Of a stretch of DNA of 64,000 bases, positions 48,108 to 60,317 are shown piece by piece. How positions within the stretch are numbered: the first letter of the stretch is position 1; each line of letters begins with the position of its first letter. Made by a program: the position numbers and the translations under genes. Origin of the DNA: Tuctoria greenei. Lineage: Eukaryota > Streptophyta > Magnoliopsida > Poales > Poaceae. Below the pieces are notes generated by a model. The model did not search any database. It was given only the letters and a program-made list of their open reading frames with translations, and was not told where the DNA came from. Location: the NCBI GenBank assembly GCA_036927565.1, contig JAYESD010000001.1, positions 36,555,146-36,619,145 of the forward strand, read 5' to 3'.

Positions 48108-48111
48108 CACA

Positions 48112-48652
48112 TGTTGGCTTCCGAAGGTCCAATTTCCTAGAAAGTGGGACTCGACGCTTCTCTTTCTGCTACGAAAGGGTACCTGGTCCGCAATGTACCG
48201 AGACCTTTGATCTTCCCACCCAATCCGCAGAAATTACCAAATATTCCAAGAATTCAGACAACAAATTCATCTACGGACTCGCCATCAGCAAACACAATTG
48301 TCTCGAATTGCATCAATAGGAGTTGTGCATTCGATCCCTTCACATGTAGGTCACCGGTCCGCGTCCTCTACGAGTCATCCCACACCTCCTTGGTTGTTTT
48401 CTTCACCGCGAGCATTGGTTTCAACTCCGGCAGCACCGTGCACAGAATTATGGCCGGAGACAACCTATCTTCGCAGCATTCGGTGATGACATACTAAACC
48501 GTGTCCCACAATCTGATTGCCTCCAAGCTCACCTGTATCGCTAACACCCACTCATAGAAATTGGAAATTCTTATCATCAGCAACTCAATGAAGGAGGGAT
48601 TTTTGGTGGTTCTCTCCACCGGGATGGAGCTTCCAGAACCCGGAGTGGCCAT
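48112..48652 (-). pseudogene. Copia-type gag fragment (UBN2-like)
   Basis: The minus strand from the ATG at 48652 reads MATPGSGSSIPVERTTKN, then LEAIRLWDTV, a stop, ILCTVLPELKPMLAVKKTTK and FETIVFADGESVDEF. This is the N-terminal Gag domain common to many plant Copia elements. It breaks off at the Tat-like LTR, so the Tat-like element probably inserted here. It is followed on the right by a degenerate primer site and LTR-like sequence, supporting a Copia 5' end. Confidence 0.7.
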
Positions 48653-49061
48653 TTCTCTATTTCATGGCACAATCTCGGAGACCAACTGTTGCGATCAATA
48701 GGAATTTGGATGCAATCATGTGAACGTGTAAATGGGGAAAACCAAGGAAGCTCTATAATGCTAACAAATAACGCTAACAAATACTGGTGCGATTCACTCG
48801 AATCTTGTCAACATGCTGCTAATTTGACAACGGCAGAGTACAAAGATTAATATAGGCAATCAAGTCTACTTTTACAATTGTGCGCGCCCCCTTCTCCCTC
48901 TTAAGGAAGAGGGAGCCGACCGACACTTCCCTTGTCCATTTGAGGATTTTGTGGTTCTCTGGTGATAATCGTTTCCTCGGCCGGGACTTCCAGTGATTGC
49001 TTGGTTGCGGCTGCGTGTCTCCCATCTGTGATTACTCACACGAATCCTTCTCTAGAATAAG
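48653..49061 (-). other. Copia-type 5' end: primer site and LTR remnant
   Basis: The minus strand at about 48675-48692 reads TTGGTCTCCGAG, 10 of 12 matches to TTGGTATCAGAG, followed (outward) by LTR-like TGTTGCGATCAATAGG at 48691. No matching LTR end was found before the LINE, so the LTR is probably truncated. No gene is seen. Confidence 0.45.
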
Positions 49062-49425
49062 ATAATGGATGTAACTGCTGTTTTGTTCTTCACTTGAAGA
49101 GTGGTGAGTGGCTGTTCTCATCTTGATTTCTGGAGATTTGTTAATGTGTCTCATCAACGGCAATCAACGCTTTCCTGGATTGGGATTTCATGGCACATAG
49201 TGATTGTGGCAGTTACTGGCATCAGATTCAATCCTTTTTTAGCCTTTCTCAAGAACCAGGTTATGGATGTAACTGCTGCATTGTTCTTCAAATAAAGATT
49301 TTTATGTGGCTGTTATCATGGTGTTCTCTGGAAGATTGGCAATCACAAATTTTCTTGGTTGGGATTTTTTGATGCCTGTTGATGGTGGTAGTTGCTAGTG
49401 CCTTCTGGGTGCTTGATTCAATCAC
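49062..49425 (+). repeat. Two ~200-bp tandem units in the LINE 5' region
   Basis: ATGGATGTAACTGCTG occurs at about 49066 and 49263. Both are followed by TTGTTCTTCA, GTGGCTGTT.TCAT, a CTGGA.GATT segment, TGGGATTTxxTG and ending near GATTCAATC. They are about 198 bases apart and perhaps 65-70% alike. They resemble promoter monomers of some L1 elements; that role is inferred. Confidence 0.5.
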
Positions 49426-49596
49426 TTGGGTACTTGTTTCAACCACTTGGGTGCTTGGGCTTTCTTTCTATTTGGCATTTGCTATGTTCATCACTTCATA
49501 GTTCTAATCTGCTCTTCTTTTAACATAGTTCTAATCTGCTATTGGGATTTCTTGATTCGCCTTTCTTCTGATTTGTCAATCAATCCTGTTCGGGAT

Positions 49597-50650
49597 ATGG
49601 ACGAAAGGAATAAATGGAAGAAACAGGATGCTGCTGCAAGCAATCCTGTTTGGGATGGTAAGGAGCCTCATGTGGAAGGAATGATGGCACGTCTGAATCT
49701 GACGATAGCAGAAACTTAGGCGGTGGTTCTCGATGAGGTTGATGATGTACAAATTTATTGATGCTTATCATGCTATAGTAGGCAAAGTGCTAGCTTCAAA
49801 CACTCTACACCTGAATACAATCATGGCTGCGATGAAACAAGCATGGGGAAATCCAAAAAGCCTAATGTTCAATTCTGTCGGTGATAACTTATTCGTTGCC
49901 GAATTTTCTTCAATGAAGACAGAAATCGTGTAATGGAGGGTTCTCCGTAGAAAGGTTTTAAATATGCAGTCCCGCTAAAGTACTATGATGCTGATATTCA
50001 ACCACAGAAAATTGATTTCAGTCGGATGGAAATTCTGGTAAGAATTCTTGATCTTCCTACTCGATTAATGAACAAAAGAGAGGTGTGGAAATTGCTAAAC
50101 CAATTGGTACAGTGCATCACATTGAATCTTATTCTCTTGGTCGTGTTGGGGTGGTTATATGCGACGAAGGGTTGATATTAATGTGCATGAGCCATTATTC
50201 GCTGTGTGACTGATTTCTCTCTACGTCTTCAGTTAATGGAAAGATATCAAGTTCAATCTGAAAATTTGCCAAAATATTGTTTCTAATAGTGATCTTCCAT
50301 ATGCGTCAAAGAGAATTTCAGTTAAGGATGTCTCATGGAGAAAAATAGGTTTCCGTGCTAAATTAAGGGATGATCAAAATACTCAGAATAATCACAGATC
50401 TTTTAATGCTACTAGTTCTTTGGTGCATCATTAGTCATCTGAAGATGCTGCTGATCCAAATGTGAATTATATGCATATAATTGATCCAAATAATTCGATG
50501 AAAGAGTTTGATTAAATAGCAGTCTGAAATACTCTACCGTGTCTGATAAAATACACAATAATAACAAAGAAAAATACCTTCTTATGGAAAAAGGTATGCC
50601 AACAAATGACGGGAAAGAAATGCAAAGCTAAAGTAACAAGCCAGATGAAC
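49597..50650 (+). pseudogene. LINE ORF1, DUF4283-type protein
   Basis: The ATG at 49597 reads MDERNKWKKQD. After a stop at 49717 and a frameshift near 49755 comes YAIVGKVLASNTLHLNTIMAAMKQAWGNPK...FNSVGDNLFVAEFSS, the DUF4283 core of plant LINE ORF1 proteins. It continues past 49933 (PLKYYDADIQPQKIDFSRME, RILDLPTRLMN) to LPKYCF at about 50285. The CCHC knuckle expected next is not recognisable. The family binds element RNA. It is dead here. Confidence 0.72.
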
Positions 50651-50830
50651 CGTACAAAGAATGAGCGTCAATTCAAGCAAGTTCTGGAAAATTAATGCTT
50701 CTTAATACAGCAACAATTCCAGACATGGAATGTATTAAAGCCCAAAGTTGGGGATTTGGCAAGAAAATGAACCTTCCATTTCAGGACCGGAGGATCTGGT
50801 GGAGGTTGCTATGCATACCCGCCGTATGCA

Positions 50831-53800
50831 ATGAGTATTTTATTGTGGAACTGTCGCAGGTTGGGGTTGGACGCCACAGTCACTGAACTTAATGAGGTAG
50901 CTGCATATGATGGATGGGATGGTCCATGAATATGTTGTGGTGATTTTAATGAGGTACTGTATGACAATAAACATTATGTTTCTAAAGGTAGAACAAAAAT
51001 TCAAATTGAACTTATTTGACAATGGATTGATGCATGTGGACTGGCTGATCTGGGCTTGGTGGGCTCAAAATTCGCTTGGTCCAACTGACAGGAGGTACAA
51101 AGTAATATTCGAATCAGATTGGACCGTGTTGTGGCGAATGAAAAGTTCTCAAATATTTTTGAAGACATTGAAGTGGAGAATGTTATAACGACATCGTCTT
51201 ATTATTATGCCTTACATATTCTCTATCGGCCGTTACACACCATCAATACATGCCACATATACGTCCAGAATTTGAATAAAAAGCTCTGTGGAGACGTGCA
51301 GATGATTATAGTAAACTTGTGGAAGAAGCATGGATGTCTGATTACCAAAATACAAGTTCTTTGAAATCAATATGTGACAAACTGGACCATACGTCACATC
51401 ATTGAAGGCATAGACTAAAAAATATGCTTTGGGTCAGTTCACCAAAACATACAGAGTCTGACTAAAGAGTTGACACATCCTCATAAGATGGATGTAAAGA
51501 CCTATTTTATATCCAAGGAAAAAGAGGTAGAAGCTCAATTGAATGAACTTTATGAAAGAGAGGAAATAATGATACATCAACGTTTTCGGATTGAGTGGCT
51601 TCTGGGGGGAGATCGTAAAACATCATCCTTTTATGCAAGAGCCACAACGAGAAGAAAAATAAATCATATAAATACTCTCATCCGTGATGATGGAAGTTTA
51701 TGTTCAAATCAAGGAGGCATCATGGAAATGGTCCATCAGTTCTATGACAAACTATTTGCATCAGAACCTTTGATCTCAATGGATGAGGTAATTAATTCCA
51801 TTCCAGTCAAAGTTAATGAAATAATGAATCATTACCTATGTCAAGAATATTCTAAGGAGATCAAAAGATGCTTTATTCTAGATGGGTCGTACTGAAGCAC
51901 ATGGCCCAGATGATTTTCCAGCTATGTTCTTTCAAGAGCACTGGGATTTAGTTCATAACAAAGTTTGTGAGGCGATAATGGTTTCCTGAGGGGCACAGAT
52001 GTTCCTGAATTTTTTTTGACTATGTTATTTTTCTCATTCCAAATGTCTCTAATACCATTAATTTGACGAAATTTTGACCAAATGCCTTATATAGTGTCCT
52101 ATACAAGATTGCTTCGAAGGTTTTGTCAAATAGGTTGAAATCATTATTACCTGCAATGTTTTCAGAGGCTCGAGGTGCTTTTGTTCCTGGAAGATTGATC
52201 ACGGATAAATATTCATTGCATATGTGTGTTTAAATACAATTATATTTCAGCAGAACAAGTGCCCCTATTTTGCTTCGAAAATTGATATAATGAAGGCTTA
52301 TGATCGTATTGAGTGGAACTACCTACATGGGTGCCTCTGTAAACTTTGTTTTGGTCCACAATGGATTGAATCTATGATGAGGTGCATGACTTATACTAGG
52401 TATGCAGTAAAATTCAATGGAAAGCTCACTAAAACAGTGATTCTAACGAGAGGTATACGACAGGGGGAGCTAATAACCCCCTATCTATTTTTGTTGTGCA
52501 TATTATGATGTCTTCAGCAAAAGATGGATGAAACCGCTGCTCTAAATGGATTAAAAAATAGAAGGAGCGGGCCTTCTATTTCACATTTACTTTTCACAGA
52601 TGATAGCATCTTCTTTACACGTGACTCTTGAAGTGTGAAGAATCTGAAATTGACTCTTGACAAATACTGTATGGCTTCCGGGCAGGAGATCAATTCACAA
52701 AAATCATCAATATTCTTTGGCCAAAATGTCATCAACCAGTGAAAGCTTTTGTAATGAACAGATTTGTAATTTAAAATGATGTTCTCCAGGATATGTATTT
52801 GGGAATGCATAAAAAAATATAAAGGATACTACAATATCCTTTAAATTCTTCCCCAAAAAACTTGGAGTTGTTTAACACGATGGTCTGGACGACCACTATC
52901 TTGAGCAGGAAAGGAAATATGGCTGAAATATGTTGCACAAGCAATTCCGAACTATACTATGAGGGTCGTCCAAGTACCAATTTGGATATGTGAAAAAAAT
53001 GAGATATGGCATAGCTGATCATTGGTGGGATTTCCAAAATAGTAAAAAGAAAATGCATTGGTGGTCTCAAGATTGTATGTCATCACAAAAATCCCTTGGA
53101 GGCATGGGTTTCTGGGACTTTGTTCTATTCAACCAAGCTATGCTCAGTAAACAATGTTAGAGACTCATGACAGACCCTATGTTATTATGTCCAAGGGTCC
53201 TTAAAGAACCCTATTATCTTAATTCTGATCTTCTGAGTGCAGCTAACCACCAAAAATCATCTTTTACATAGCGTTCAATTCTGTTTGGCTGAGATCTAGT
53301 CCTTAAAGGTCTAAGATGGGGTATTGGCAATAGTGAGAGTGTCAACATATTGAAAGATAACTGGATTCTAGTTTTCATGGATGGTACCTTCATACCTTTA
53401 TTATCACTCCCCGATGATGCTAAAGTAAAATTATTAATGAATGAGGACAACTTGACTTGGCGTATTACCTCTGTGAGGGCATTTTTATATGAAAAATATG
53501 CTAATGCTACTCTGCAAATTCCAATAAGTAGATATGGGAAGACTTTGTGTTGTTGCCTCATGAAAAATGGAACATATTAAGTAAAATCAGCTTATAACTT
53601 GGCCAGGGTGAAATCCTTCTTCCAAACACGTGATTGATCTGGTGGCAGATCTGTTTCGAGTTGGCAATCGGAAAAAAAACATCAGAAAAAGTAATGGAAT
53701 ATTAAGGTTCCAAATAAGATGAAAATTATATTGTAGAGAATGGTACATAATTGTCTACCCACTGGTCAACAGCTACTACATAGAAATACTACTGCAAAAA

Positions 53801-54480
53801 GTAATTGCATTTTCTGCGGTGAAGAAGATAAATTGGAGCATATCGGAAAAAGAACACTTTTAAATTTTGTTGTGTACGAACGTACAGATCAATATGAAAC
53901 AATGGATATTTGATTTCCTTGCTCGGGAAACAGAAGTTAATGCTGTAGTCATGGCTGTCACTTGTTGGCACATTTGGGAGGCCCGTAATGAAACCAAGAA
54001 CCATGTGGAATTTCTGAACTCCATCCGTGTGGCTGTCAAGATTTTTGCATATGTTGACATGATTATGAGCCATTCTTTCAAGCATAAGAATTTAGACAAC
54101 ATGAACATTCAATCCACGAGTAATCAATGGAACATGTGCCATGAAGATCAAGTATGTATCCATGTTGATGCTGCTTTGTTTCCATCTGTCCAATGTACGG
54201 GTTGCATGGGGAGCAGTGATTCCTAATCACATGAGACAAAATCTTCTCTAAATAATGGTAGCTAAGGACCTTGTTTCTCTAAAATAATACTATTATCAGA
54301 ATGCCAATCTTTTATTCAAAGAGTTACAACCAAAGACCAAGATCCGTCTCTGGTATGATCTATTGTAACTGATATCAAATCTCTGGCTGCGGGATTTGAA
54401 TTGTTCTTGTCGGGATTCAAATATAGTGGCACATAAACTAGCTAGATCTGCACAATCTTTGGATTGTAATATTTATGTAA
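50831..54480 (+). pseudogene. LINE ORF2: endonuclease, reverse transcriptase, RNase H
   Basis: The ATG at 50831 begins MSILLWNCRRLG, the usual start of plant LINE endonucleases. Most of the next ~90 residues are missing before GDFNEVLYDNKHYVSKGR at about 50938. The connector RFRIEWLLGGDRKTSSFY is at about 51580. RT has KIDIMKAYDRIEWNYL (52275), TRGIRQGELITPYLF (52450) and FTDDSIFF (52592) in place of FADD. Beyond lie a GNSESVNILKDNWI segment (53330), a zf-RVT remnant and an RNase H with VCIHVDAALFPS (54153) and VAHKLARSAQ (54430). The enzyme would copy element RNA at a nicked target; many stops block it. Confidence 0.75.
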
Positions 54481-54560
54481 GTGTTATTCTGGATTGTATC
54501 CGAAAACTACTTCGTAACAACATTACTTAATCAATGAATATATTGTTCTAAATAAAAGAT

Positions 54561-54827
54561 TCATATAGGTCGGGGATAGAACCAATCACACCAACAATTG
54601 CGGGCCGGCCATGATCCGCTTCTTACGCTGAGCAACGATGTCGCGACTAACTCATACGTTCTGGCTATAGCAATGTTCTTCGAGGAAGTTGTTTTCACCT
54701 CCCACTCCTTGTGCCTCGATCTAAGCTCGTTTATGCACCACATTGCTTGTTGGTCCAGGTGTGTCATGCCAGAAACAGATTGGACCATGATCGATCAACA
54801 CATGCAAACACACATGAGTGTGCCACA
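54561..54827. other. Short unassigned interval
   Basis: It lies between the LINE end and the CACTA terminus. A 75-codon frame on the minus strand and a longer plus-strand frame are both open, but neither resembles a protein I know. It may be the unique target sequence of one of the flanking elements. Confidence 0.4.
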
Positions 54828-55511
54828 CACTACAGGAATCAGGGAAAGAAGTATCGGAAAAACTATAGTCGTCGGGGCCGATGACATTAAATTCGTTAAA
54901 TTCATCGGTTTCAACCTCCAGACGCCTATAAAATTATGAGCGTCGGTGTAGTAGATCTGGCCGACAAGTATAATTACAAGTGTCGGTTAAAAAACCGACG
55001 TATGTAAAGTCATCGGCCAAACCATCTTCACTGACAGCCATACAAGCGGACCCCACGCTCCCAAAATTCATTTCCCACTTGCGACTGTTATAACCGTCTG
55101 CAAATCAAAACAACTGATGCTTTTAGTTGTTAGCATCAGCCCTGCCCTGCTTCCCGACGACCATACGCGGGTACGCCCATACTGTGGACCCTGTGTGGAA
55201 AACTCAATCCCCGTCTCTCATTTTGTATTCACCGCCCGGCACCCCCCGTCCTACAAACCCTAGCCAGCCAGTCACTCCCACCCTTCTCTCCAAAAGCAGC
55301 GCCGCCCATAACCCATCTCGACCGTCGCCTGTCTCTCACGGCTCAGCGACCCGGCGCGGCCTAGTGCGGCCCGGTTCCCAATGTTCGATGAGGCAGCTTT
55401 TGTGTCCCCTCCCTGGCTGCCGCCGTTGCCAGCGATGCAGCCCTCCTCCTCTGTTTCCTCGCCACCTCCACCTTCCTCTCCACCAGCCGTTGATACCTAA
55501 AACAACGTAAG
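54828..55511 (+). mobile_element. CACTA (En/Spm-type) transposon, left end
   Basis: It starts CACTACAGGAATCAGGG, the terminal motif of plant CACTA elements. Subterminal direct and inverted TCGG/CCGAC words follow (GTCGTCGGGGCCGATGAC, GCGTCGGTG, GGCCGACAAG, GTGTCGGTT, AACCGACG, CATCGGCC), the kind of sites bound by CACTA transposases. A C-rich stretch with CAAACCCTAGCC at 55252 looks like a 5' leader. Copia 3 interrupts it at 55512; the rest, with any transposase gene, is outside the window. Confidence 0.65.
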
Positions 55512-57335
55512 TGTAGGATCGAAGAGCACGTGAAAAGCTACTAGAGGGGGGGTTAATGGTAGATTTAAAAAATCATACGCAGCGAAAACAATTAAATCCC
55601 AACCCCTTCGGCAGAAAAACGATATGTTAAAGAAATCATATGTGAGACTAATCTAAATATGTTTCACCGGGACAAAAGTGATATATATCAGAGAGAATCA
55701 AGTCACGAAGACAACACAAGAAGAATCACTCAAATCCGTCGAGAGAAACTCAAGTTATGATCGAAAGATCGAACAAAGGTCAATCTGTCCTACCCAAGAA
55801 AAACAGTTCTGGAACGCTGTAAAGAAACTCGTGTAGATAAGAAACAACAAATCCAATGACCGTGAAGTTTTGACAGATGATAGATAATCAAGTTGTGAAG
55901 ACAACCTAAAAAGAATCACGTCAATTGGATCTGTAAAACTCGAGTTATGATAAAACCACCCACGAAAGGTAGTGCTATCCAGAAACTCGACGAGTAAAAC
56001 TTGTCTGGAACAAGTCGGACGAACAAGGTACAAAAGTTCCATCAAACTACGAATTTTATTCAATAGAACACAAGAGGAACAGCCCCAAAGTCGTCTCCCA
56101 CGAGCTCTGACCTCCCTTGCTTATATAACCAGCTCGAAAGCCAACTCAACTCAAATCAGGACCCTAATCCTACTCCGTTCACGAATTGAAACTTTCCATA
56201 ACTACTTGGGACTCTTCTATACGCAGATAGAAGCAATCTTAAGACTTCCAAACACATTAGGAACGTATCCTACATTCCTAAAACAACTCAAATTTATGAC
56301 CCACACGAAATCCTAATATAACCAACTCGATACTTTCCATATCGAGCCATAACCAACTCCGTCGTAGCCAAAGTCATCAACCGATACGATCCAATCCTTC
56401 CAACCAGATCTTCTCATCCATAAACCATCTTCGGAACCATGTTGTCACGTAATGCACCGCATGCATACGTGCAAACACCTTCCTTCGACGTTAAGTAACC
56501 TTTATATGCACTGCCCTTGATTCAATCATCCTGCGCGACCTCCTGACCCGCTCAACCACAATTCCACCTGAATTTGGTTGTTGGAACCTCATCTCCTCCC
56601 TGAGACTAGTCCAAAGGATCCTGTCACCAGCCATGACTTGAACTCAAGCAACACTTGCACATGAACAAACAACCAATCCGTACGAGCCCAAGTCCGCGAC
56701 TTGACTCAAGTCAGTTTCAAACACAACACCTTACGTGAGCACCTCACATAAGCATGTTGCAAAGCATATGAAACCGATATCAGCCATATCAACCAAAACG
56801 CACCAAAAACATAGAAAATGAATATTAAGAAATCTTTCTAAGAATATAAAGCAAGTTCGAAACATTGCAAGACAAAAGCAGGAACATTGTGATCAAGCTC
56901 CGAACCATGCCAAAGCTAACCGGAGCTTGAGCTGGAGCTTACAAAAGCTAGTACAACCTAGCGCCGAAGCTTACCAAAGCTAGTCGGACCTAGCGTCGGA
57001 GCTAACCAAAGCTAGTCGGACCTAGCGCCAGAGCTAACCAAAACTAGTAGAAACTAGTCATCCCAAAAGTTGGAGCTAGAAAAACATGTCGGAGCTAACC
57101 AACATCAGTCGGACCTAGCAAAACAAATCGAAGCTTAACAAACACATGCTGGAGCTAAAGACAAAGCTCACTGGAGCTACCAAAAACATATTGGATCTAG
57201 ACAAAGAAAGTCGGACCTATTATCGGACCTTGCAGAAGCTCAGAGCTAGAGTCAGACCTTGCTAAAAAGATGTTATGGCAGCATTCAAAACTTTTATTGT
57301 CAAAGCCAATGTATTCAGCACACATAGGTCTCACA
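55512..57335 (-). repeat. 3' LTR of Copia 3
   Basis: On the plus strand it runs from TGTAGGATCG to AGGTCTCACA, the complement of the Copia 1/2 ends. The minus-strand TATA box is at 56121-56127. Short U3 repeats (AGCTNACCAAAGCTAGTCGG on the plus strand) are at about 56925-57270. Confidence 0.9.
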
Positions 57336-58347
57336 ATCTCCCCCTTGATTAATGCATTGACAACACCATTTAAAATCCGAACATTGGCTTATTCACATTA
57401 AAAGTTTTGAAAACAATGTCTCCCCCAAATATAAAATGAGAAAAAATAAATTCTCCCCTGAGAAGAATCGTGCCAAAAACAATTGTGAATATGTGCAATG
57501 TGCAATCAATGTCTCCCCCTTGCATATTTATTTTTAAGAAATTCACATATTATCTCTCCCCCTTTGACAATGTATTCAACAAGGTTTATAAACCAAATTT
57601 TAATTAGTATGAGCATATTATAACATATACATATAAAACAAAGCTCATCCAAGTTCATACTATCAAGTAACTTACACTATCACAACAGTGAAATACATAA
57701 AGTAGTGTAAGCCATGCTAGAGATCAAATGTAATTGTCAATTTAAGCTAGTCATGATCTCACAAACTTAACTATTTCAATACCTGAAAGCATGACACATG
57801 TTGCTGCATTTTATTATTTTTGAAAGCACAAATTTAGATCATATGATATTTGCAAGAGATTATATGCACATCTGCCTTATTCTAACCAACCTAGCCAAGC
57901 CTATGTCTTTTGACAATCAGAAGCTTAAGGACATGGTTTTTGTCATACACAACTTCTTCCAAGTTCATATCTAAGTGCAATGATAAGCCATCTCAAAAGA
58001 AGAAGTACGATGCATGCATATTCTCTTGATCTTTTATCAACTTATATTTGTTCACAAAAACTCAATATGTGAGTTGATTACTTGATTAATTCTTTATGAC
58101 TAAAAACACTTGTGAGCATGCACCAAGTTCAAAACAGCAAGAAAGTTCGACCATGACCAGATTTAGTGTAATTAATTATTCCAATTACTAGACATGGCAA
58201 AAACTACAAAATGTATAACACGAGTAATGTAGTATGAACTTTTAGCATGTAAAGGGAATCACAAAGTCATATATGTATGAAATACTATGCTCATATTATT
58301 TTAATTTCAGATTCACACATAGACTTCTCAAGTTTGAAAACTCCCCC
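57336..58347 (-). other. Non-coding 3' region of Copia 3 with purine tracts
   Basis: On the minus strand, G-rich purine tracts occur at the LTR border (complement of ATCTCCCCCTTGA at 57336) and at about 57420, 57450, 57511, 57553 and 58342. No gene is present. It is colinear with 7316-8325. Confidence 0.72.
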
Positions 58348-59876
58348 TCAATTTAAACCATGAGGATGCATAACCTTTATTTCACTATGAATGTAACAGA
58401 AACGAGTGAAATCCAAAGGTTTTGTAAAAATGTCGGCCAATTGTTGTTCGGTATCTACATGGTGAAGTACAATGTTTCCTTTTTCAACATTATCACAGAG
58501 AGAATGATACCTAATATCAATGTGCTTTGTTCTAGAATGTTGCACGGGGTTTTTAGCGATGCAAATGGAACTAGTTTTATCACAAAACAATGGAACACTA
58601 TCTAGATCAACCCCATAGTCCTTAAGTGTTTGAACAATCCAAAGAATTTGTGAGGAAGCACTAGCAGCAGCTACATATTCAAATTCGGCTGTGGATTGTG
58701 CAACTGAATTTTGTTTTCTAGATGACCAAGCAACAAGTGAATTACCAAGAAAATGATAAGCACCGGAAGTACTTTTCGTATCAATCCTATAACCTCCAAA
58801 ATTAGCATCGTAAAAAGCTTTCAAAGTAATGGTTGAGGAAGTAGGAAGAAAAATGCCAAATTCTGAGTTCCATGTAAGTACCTGAGAATCCTTTTGACGG
58901 CTTGACGATGTGAAGTACGTGGGGAGGTTTGAAACCGTGCACAAAGACATACGCTGAATTATATGTCCGGTCTTGATGCCGTGAGGTACAAAAGTGATCC
59001 GATCATGCTTCTATATTCTTTTTGATCCACGGGTTCACCATCTTCATCAAATTCAAGTGTTGTTGCTGTTACCATTGGTGTCCGAAGAGGCTTGCTTTTG
59101 TCCGTGTTGAAGCGCCCTAGGAGGTCTTTTGTATACTTCGTTTGATACACAAAGGTAGCCTCATAGTTTTCTTGATTTGCAGCCCCAAAAAGTACATGAG
59201 TTCTCCCATCATACCCATCTCAAATTCTGAACTCATCATAGCTGAAAACTTGGACACAAGACCATGAGAAGCACAACCAATGATAATATCATCCACATAC
59301 ACTTGAACGAATAATGAGTCATTGCCATGCTTAAGCACAAAAAGAGTTTTATCAACCTTGCCCATGGTAAACCCCATTTCAAGTAAGAATGTTTTTAACC
59401 TATCATACCATGCTCTAGGGGCTTGTTTGAGTCTGTACAAGGCTTTGTACAGTTTGTAAACATGATTAGGAAAATCTGAATTTTCAAAACCAGGTGGTTG
59501 TTTTACATAAACCTCCTCATCTATGTAGCCATTAAGAAAAGCACTTTTAACATCATTTTGATATAGCTTAAAACCTTTAGATGCAGCAAAAGCTAACAAA
59601 ATTCTTATGGCTTCTAATCTAGCAATAGGAGCAAAAGTTTCATCAAAATCTAGACCTTCAACTTGAGTGAAACTTTGAGCAACCAACCTAGCCTTATTCC
59701 TAACCACAACCCCATCCTCACTTTGTTTTTTTTTAAACACCCATTTAGTTCCAATTAAGGTGTGACCTTGAGGAGGAGGTACAAATTTCCAAACATTATT
59801 TCTTTTAAAATTTTCTAACTCTTCTTGCATGGCAATAATCCAAGATTCATTAGTGAGGGCGTGTGATATATCTTTG
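58348..59876 (-). pseudogene. Copia 3 reverse transcriptase and RNase H
   Basis: The minus strand from 59876 reads KDISHALTNESWIIAMQEEL, the RT start (TKWVFKKKQSEDG), FAPIARLEAIR and the catalytic YVDD, to QIKKT at about 59165 where a frameshift occurs. SLLYLTASRPDI follows, then a second shift, and RNase H (AFYDANFGGYRIDTKSTSGAYHF, with the usual SDADFGGC altered) runs to the natural stop at 58348. The RT catalytic motif is intact but the gene is cut by the Gypsy LTR and broken by frameshifts. Confidence 0.85.
59872..59876. repeat. Presumed target duplication CTTTG of the right-end Gypsy
   Basis: CTTTG is Copia 3 sequence directly before TGTAACACCC. Copia 1 continues GGGTTC at the same point. 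The partner copy lies beyond the window. Confidence 0.6.
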
Positions 59877-60317
59877 TGTAACACCCATAATTTTTGAACA
59901 AATAGTGCTCAAAACCCTTGATCATGAGTGTATGCATTTTTGGGTGAATTTTAGCAATTCAAACGTGTAGCAAACGTTCAAAGTTGAAATTGAATTCAAA
60001 TCAAAAGAAAAGAATTGAAAAAGAAAAAGAAAAAGGAATAAACCCCTTCCTGGGCCGATTCTCCCTCCCCTGGCCCATTTTCTATTATCTCCCGCGGCCC
60101 AGCCAGCCTCTCCCCTCTCTCCCTCTCTCTGCCGGGCGGGGCCCGCTTGTCGGCGCCACCCCCTTCCTCCCTCTTCCTTCTCCCGCGCGCGCCGCGCCAA
60201 CCGCCTGCCCCGCGCCCCACTCCGCACCCCCCCCCCTCTCCAACCGCTCGCCCACGTCGCGATCACCCCGGGAAAACCCCCCTCGCGTGCGCCGGCAACC
60301 ACCGCCTCCCCCGGACC

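Larger units (their letters stand above)
26934..48111 (-). mobile_element. Tat/RIRE2-like Gypsy element, interrupted by Athila-like and LARD insertions
   Basis: Reading right to left on the minus strand: 5' LTR (about 47294-48111), primer site, gag, protease, RT, RNase H, a second archaeal-type RNase H and integrase. Integrase is cut at 26933/26934 by the Athila-like LTR. The LARD at 28840-43763 lies within RNase H. The dual RNase H, the DGGA-type protease and gag wording such as TINPIEFLQIY place it with Tat/RIRE2-like elements. The left remainder, including the 3' LTR, is outside the window. It is the oldest large element here because two others are nested in it. Confidence 0.8.
47294..48111 (-). 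repeat. 5' LTR of the Tat-like Gypsy (ends approximate)
   Basis: The minus strand would run from TGTGTCCCGC (48111) to CGATCGCACA (47294), giving TG...CA ends. The right end is not certain by about 50 bases because no target duplication can be checked. It includes a TATA box at 47541-47549 and the 55-base array upstream of it. Confidence 0.55.
49062..54560 (+). mobile_element. L1-type LINE (non-LTR retrotransposon), decayed
   Basis: The order is a 5' region with two ~200-base units, ORF1 with a DUF4283-type domain, then ORF2 with endonuclease remnants, reverse transcriptase, zf-RVT-like region and RNase H. The 3' end is near AATAAAAGATTC with no long poly-A left. Both ORFs have many stops and frameshifts. 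No target duplication could be recognised, so the ends are approximate. Confidence 0.78.
55512..59876 (-). mobile_element. Sirevirus-type Copia element 3, 3' part
   Basis: This is the same family as Copia 1 and 2, on the minus strand: 3' LTR 55512-57335, purine-tract region, RNase H and RT up to 59876. There a Gypsy LTR is inserted. Gag, protease, integrase and the 5' LTR must lie beyond 64000. The 5 bases before its LTR (GTAAG, 55507-55511) would be one target duplication. Confidence 0.88.

Noticed and set aside
54561..54788. 75-codon minus-strand frame as host gene exon
   Set aside because: No recognisable domain, splice context or codon pattern; left as unassigned sequence.
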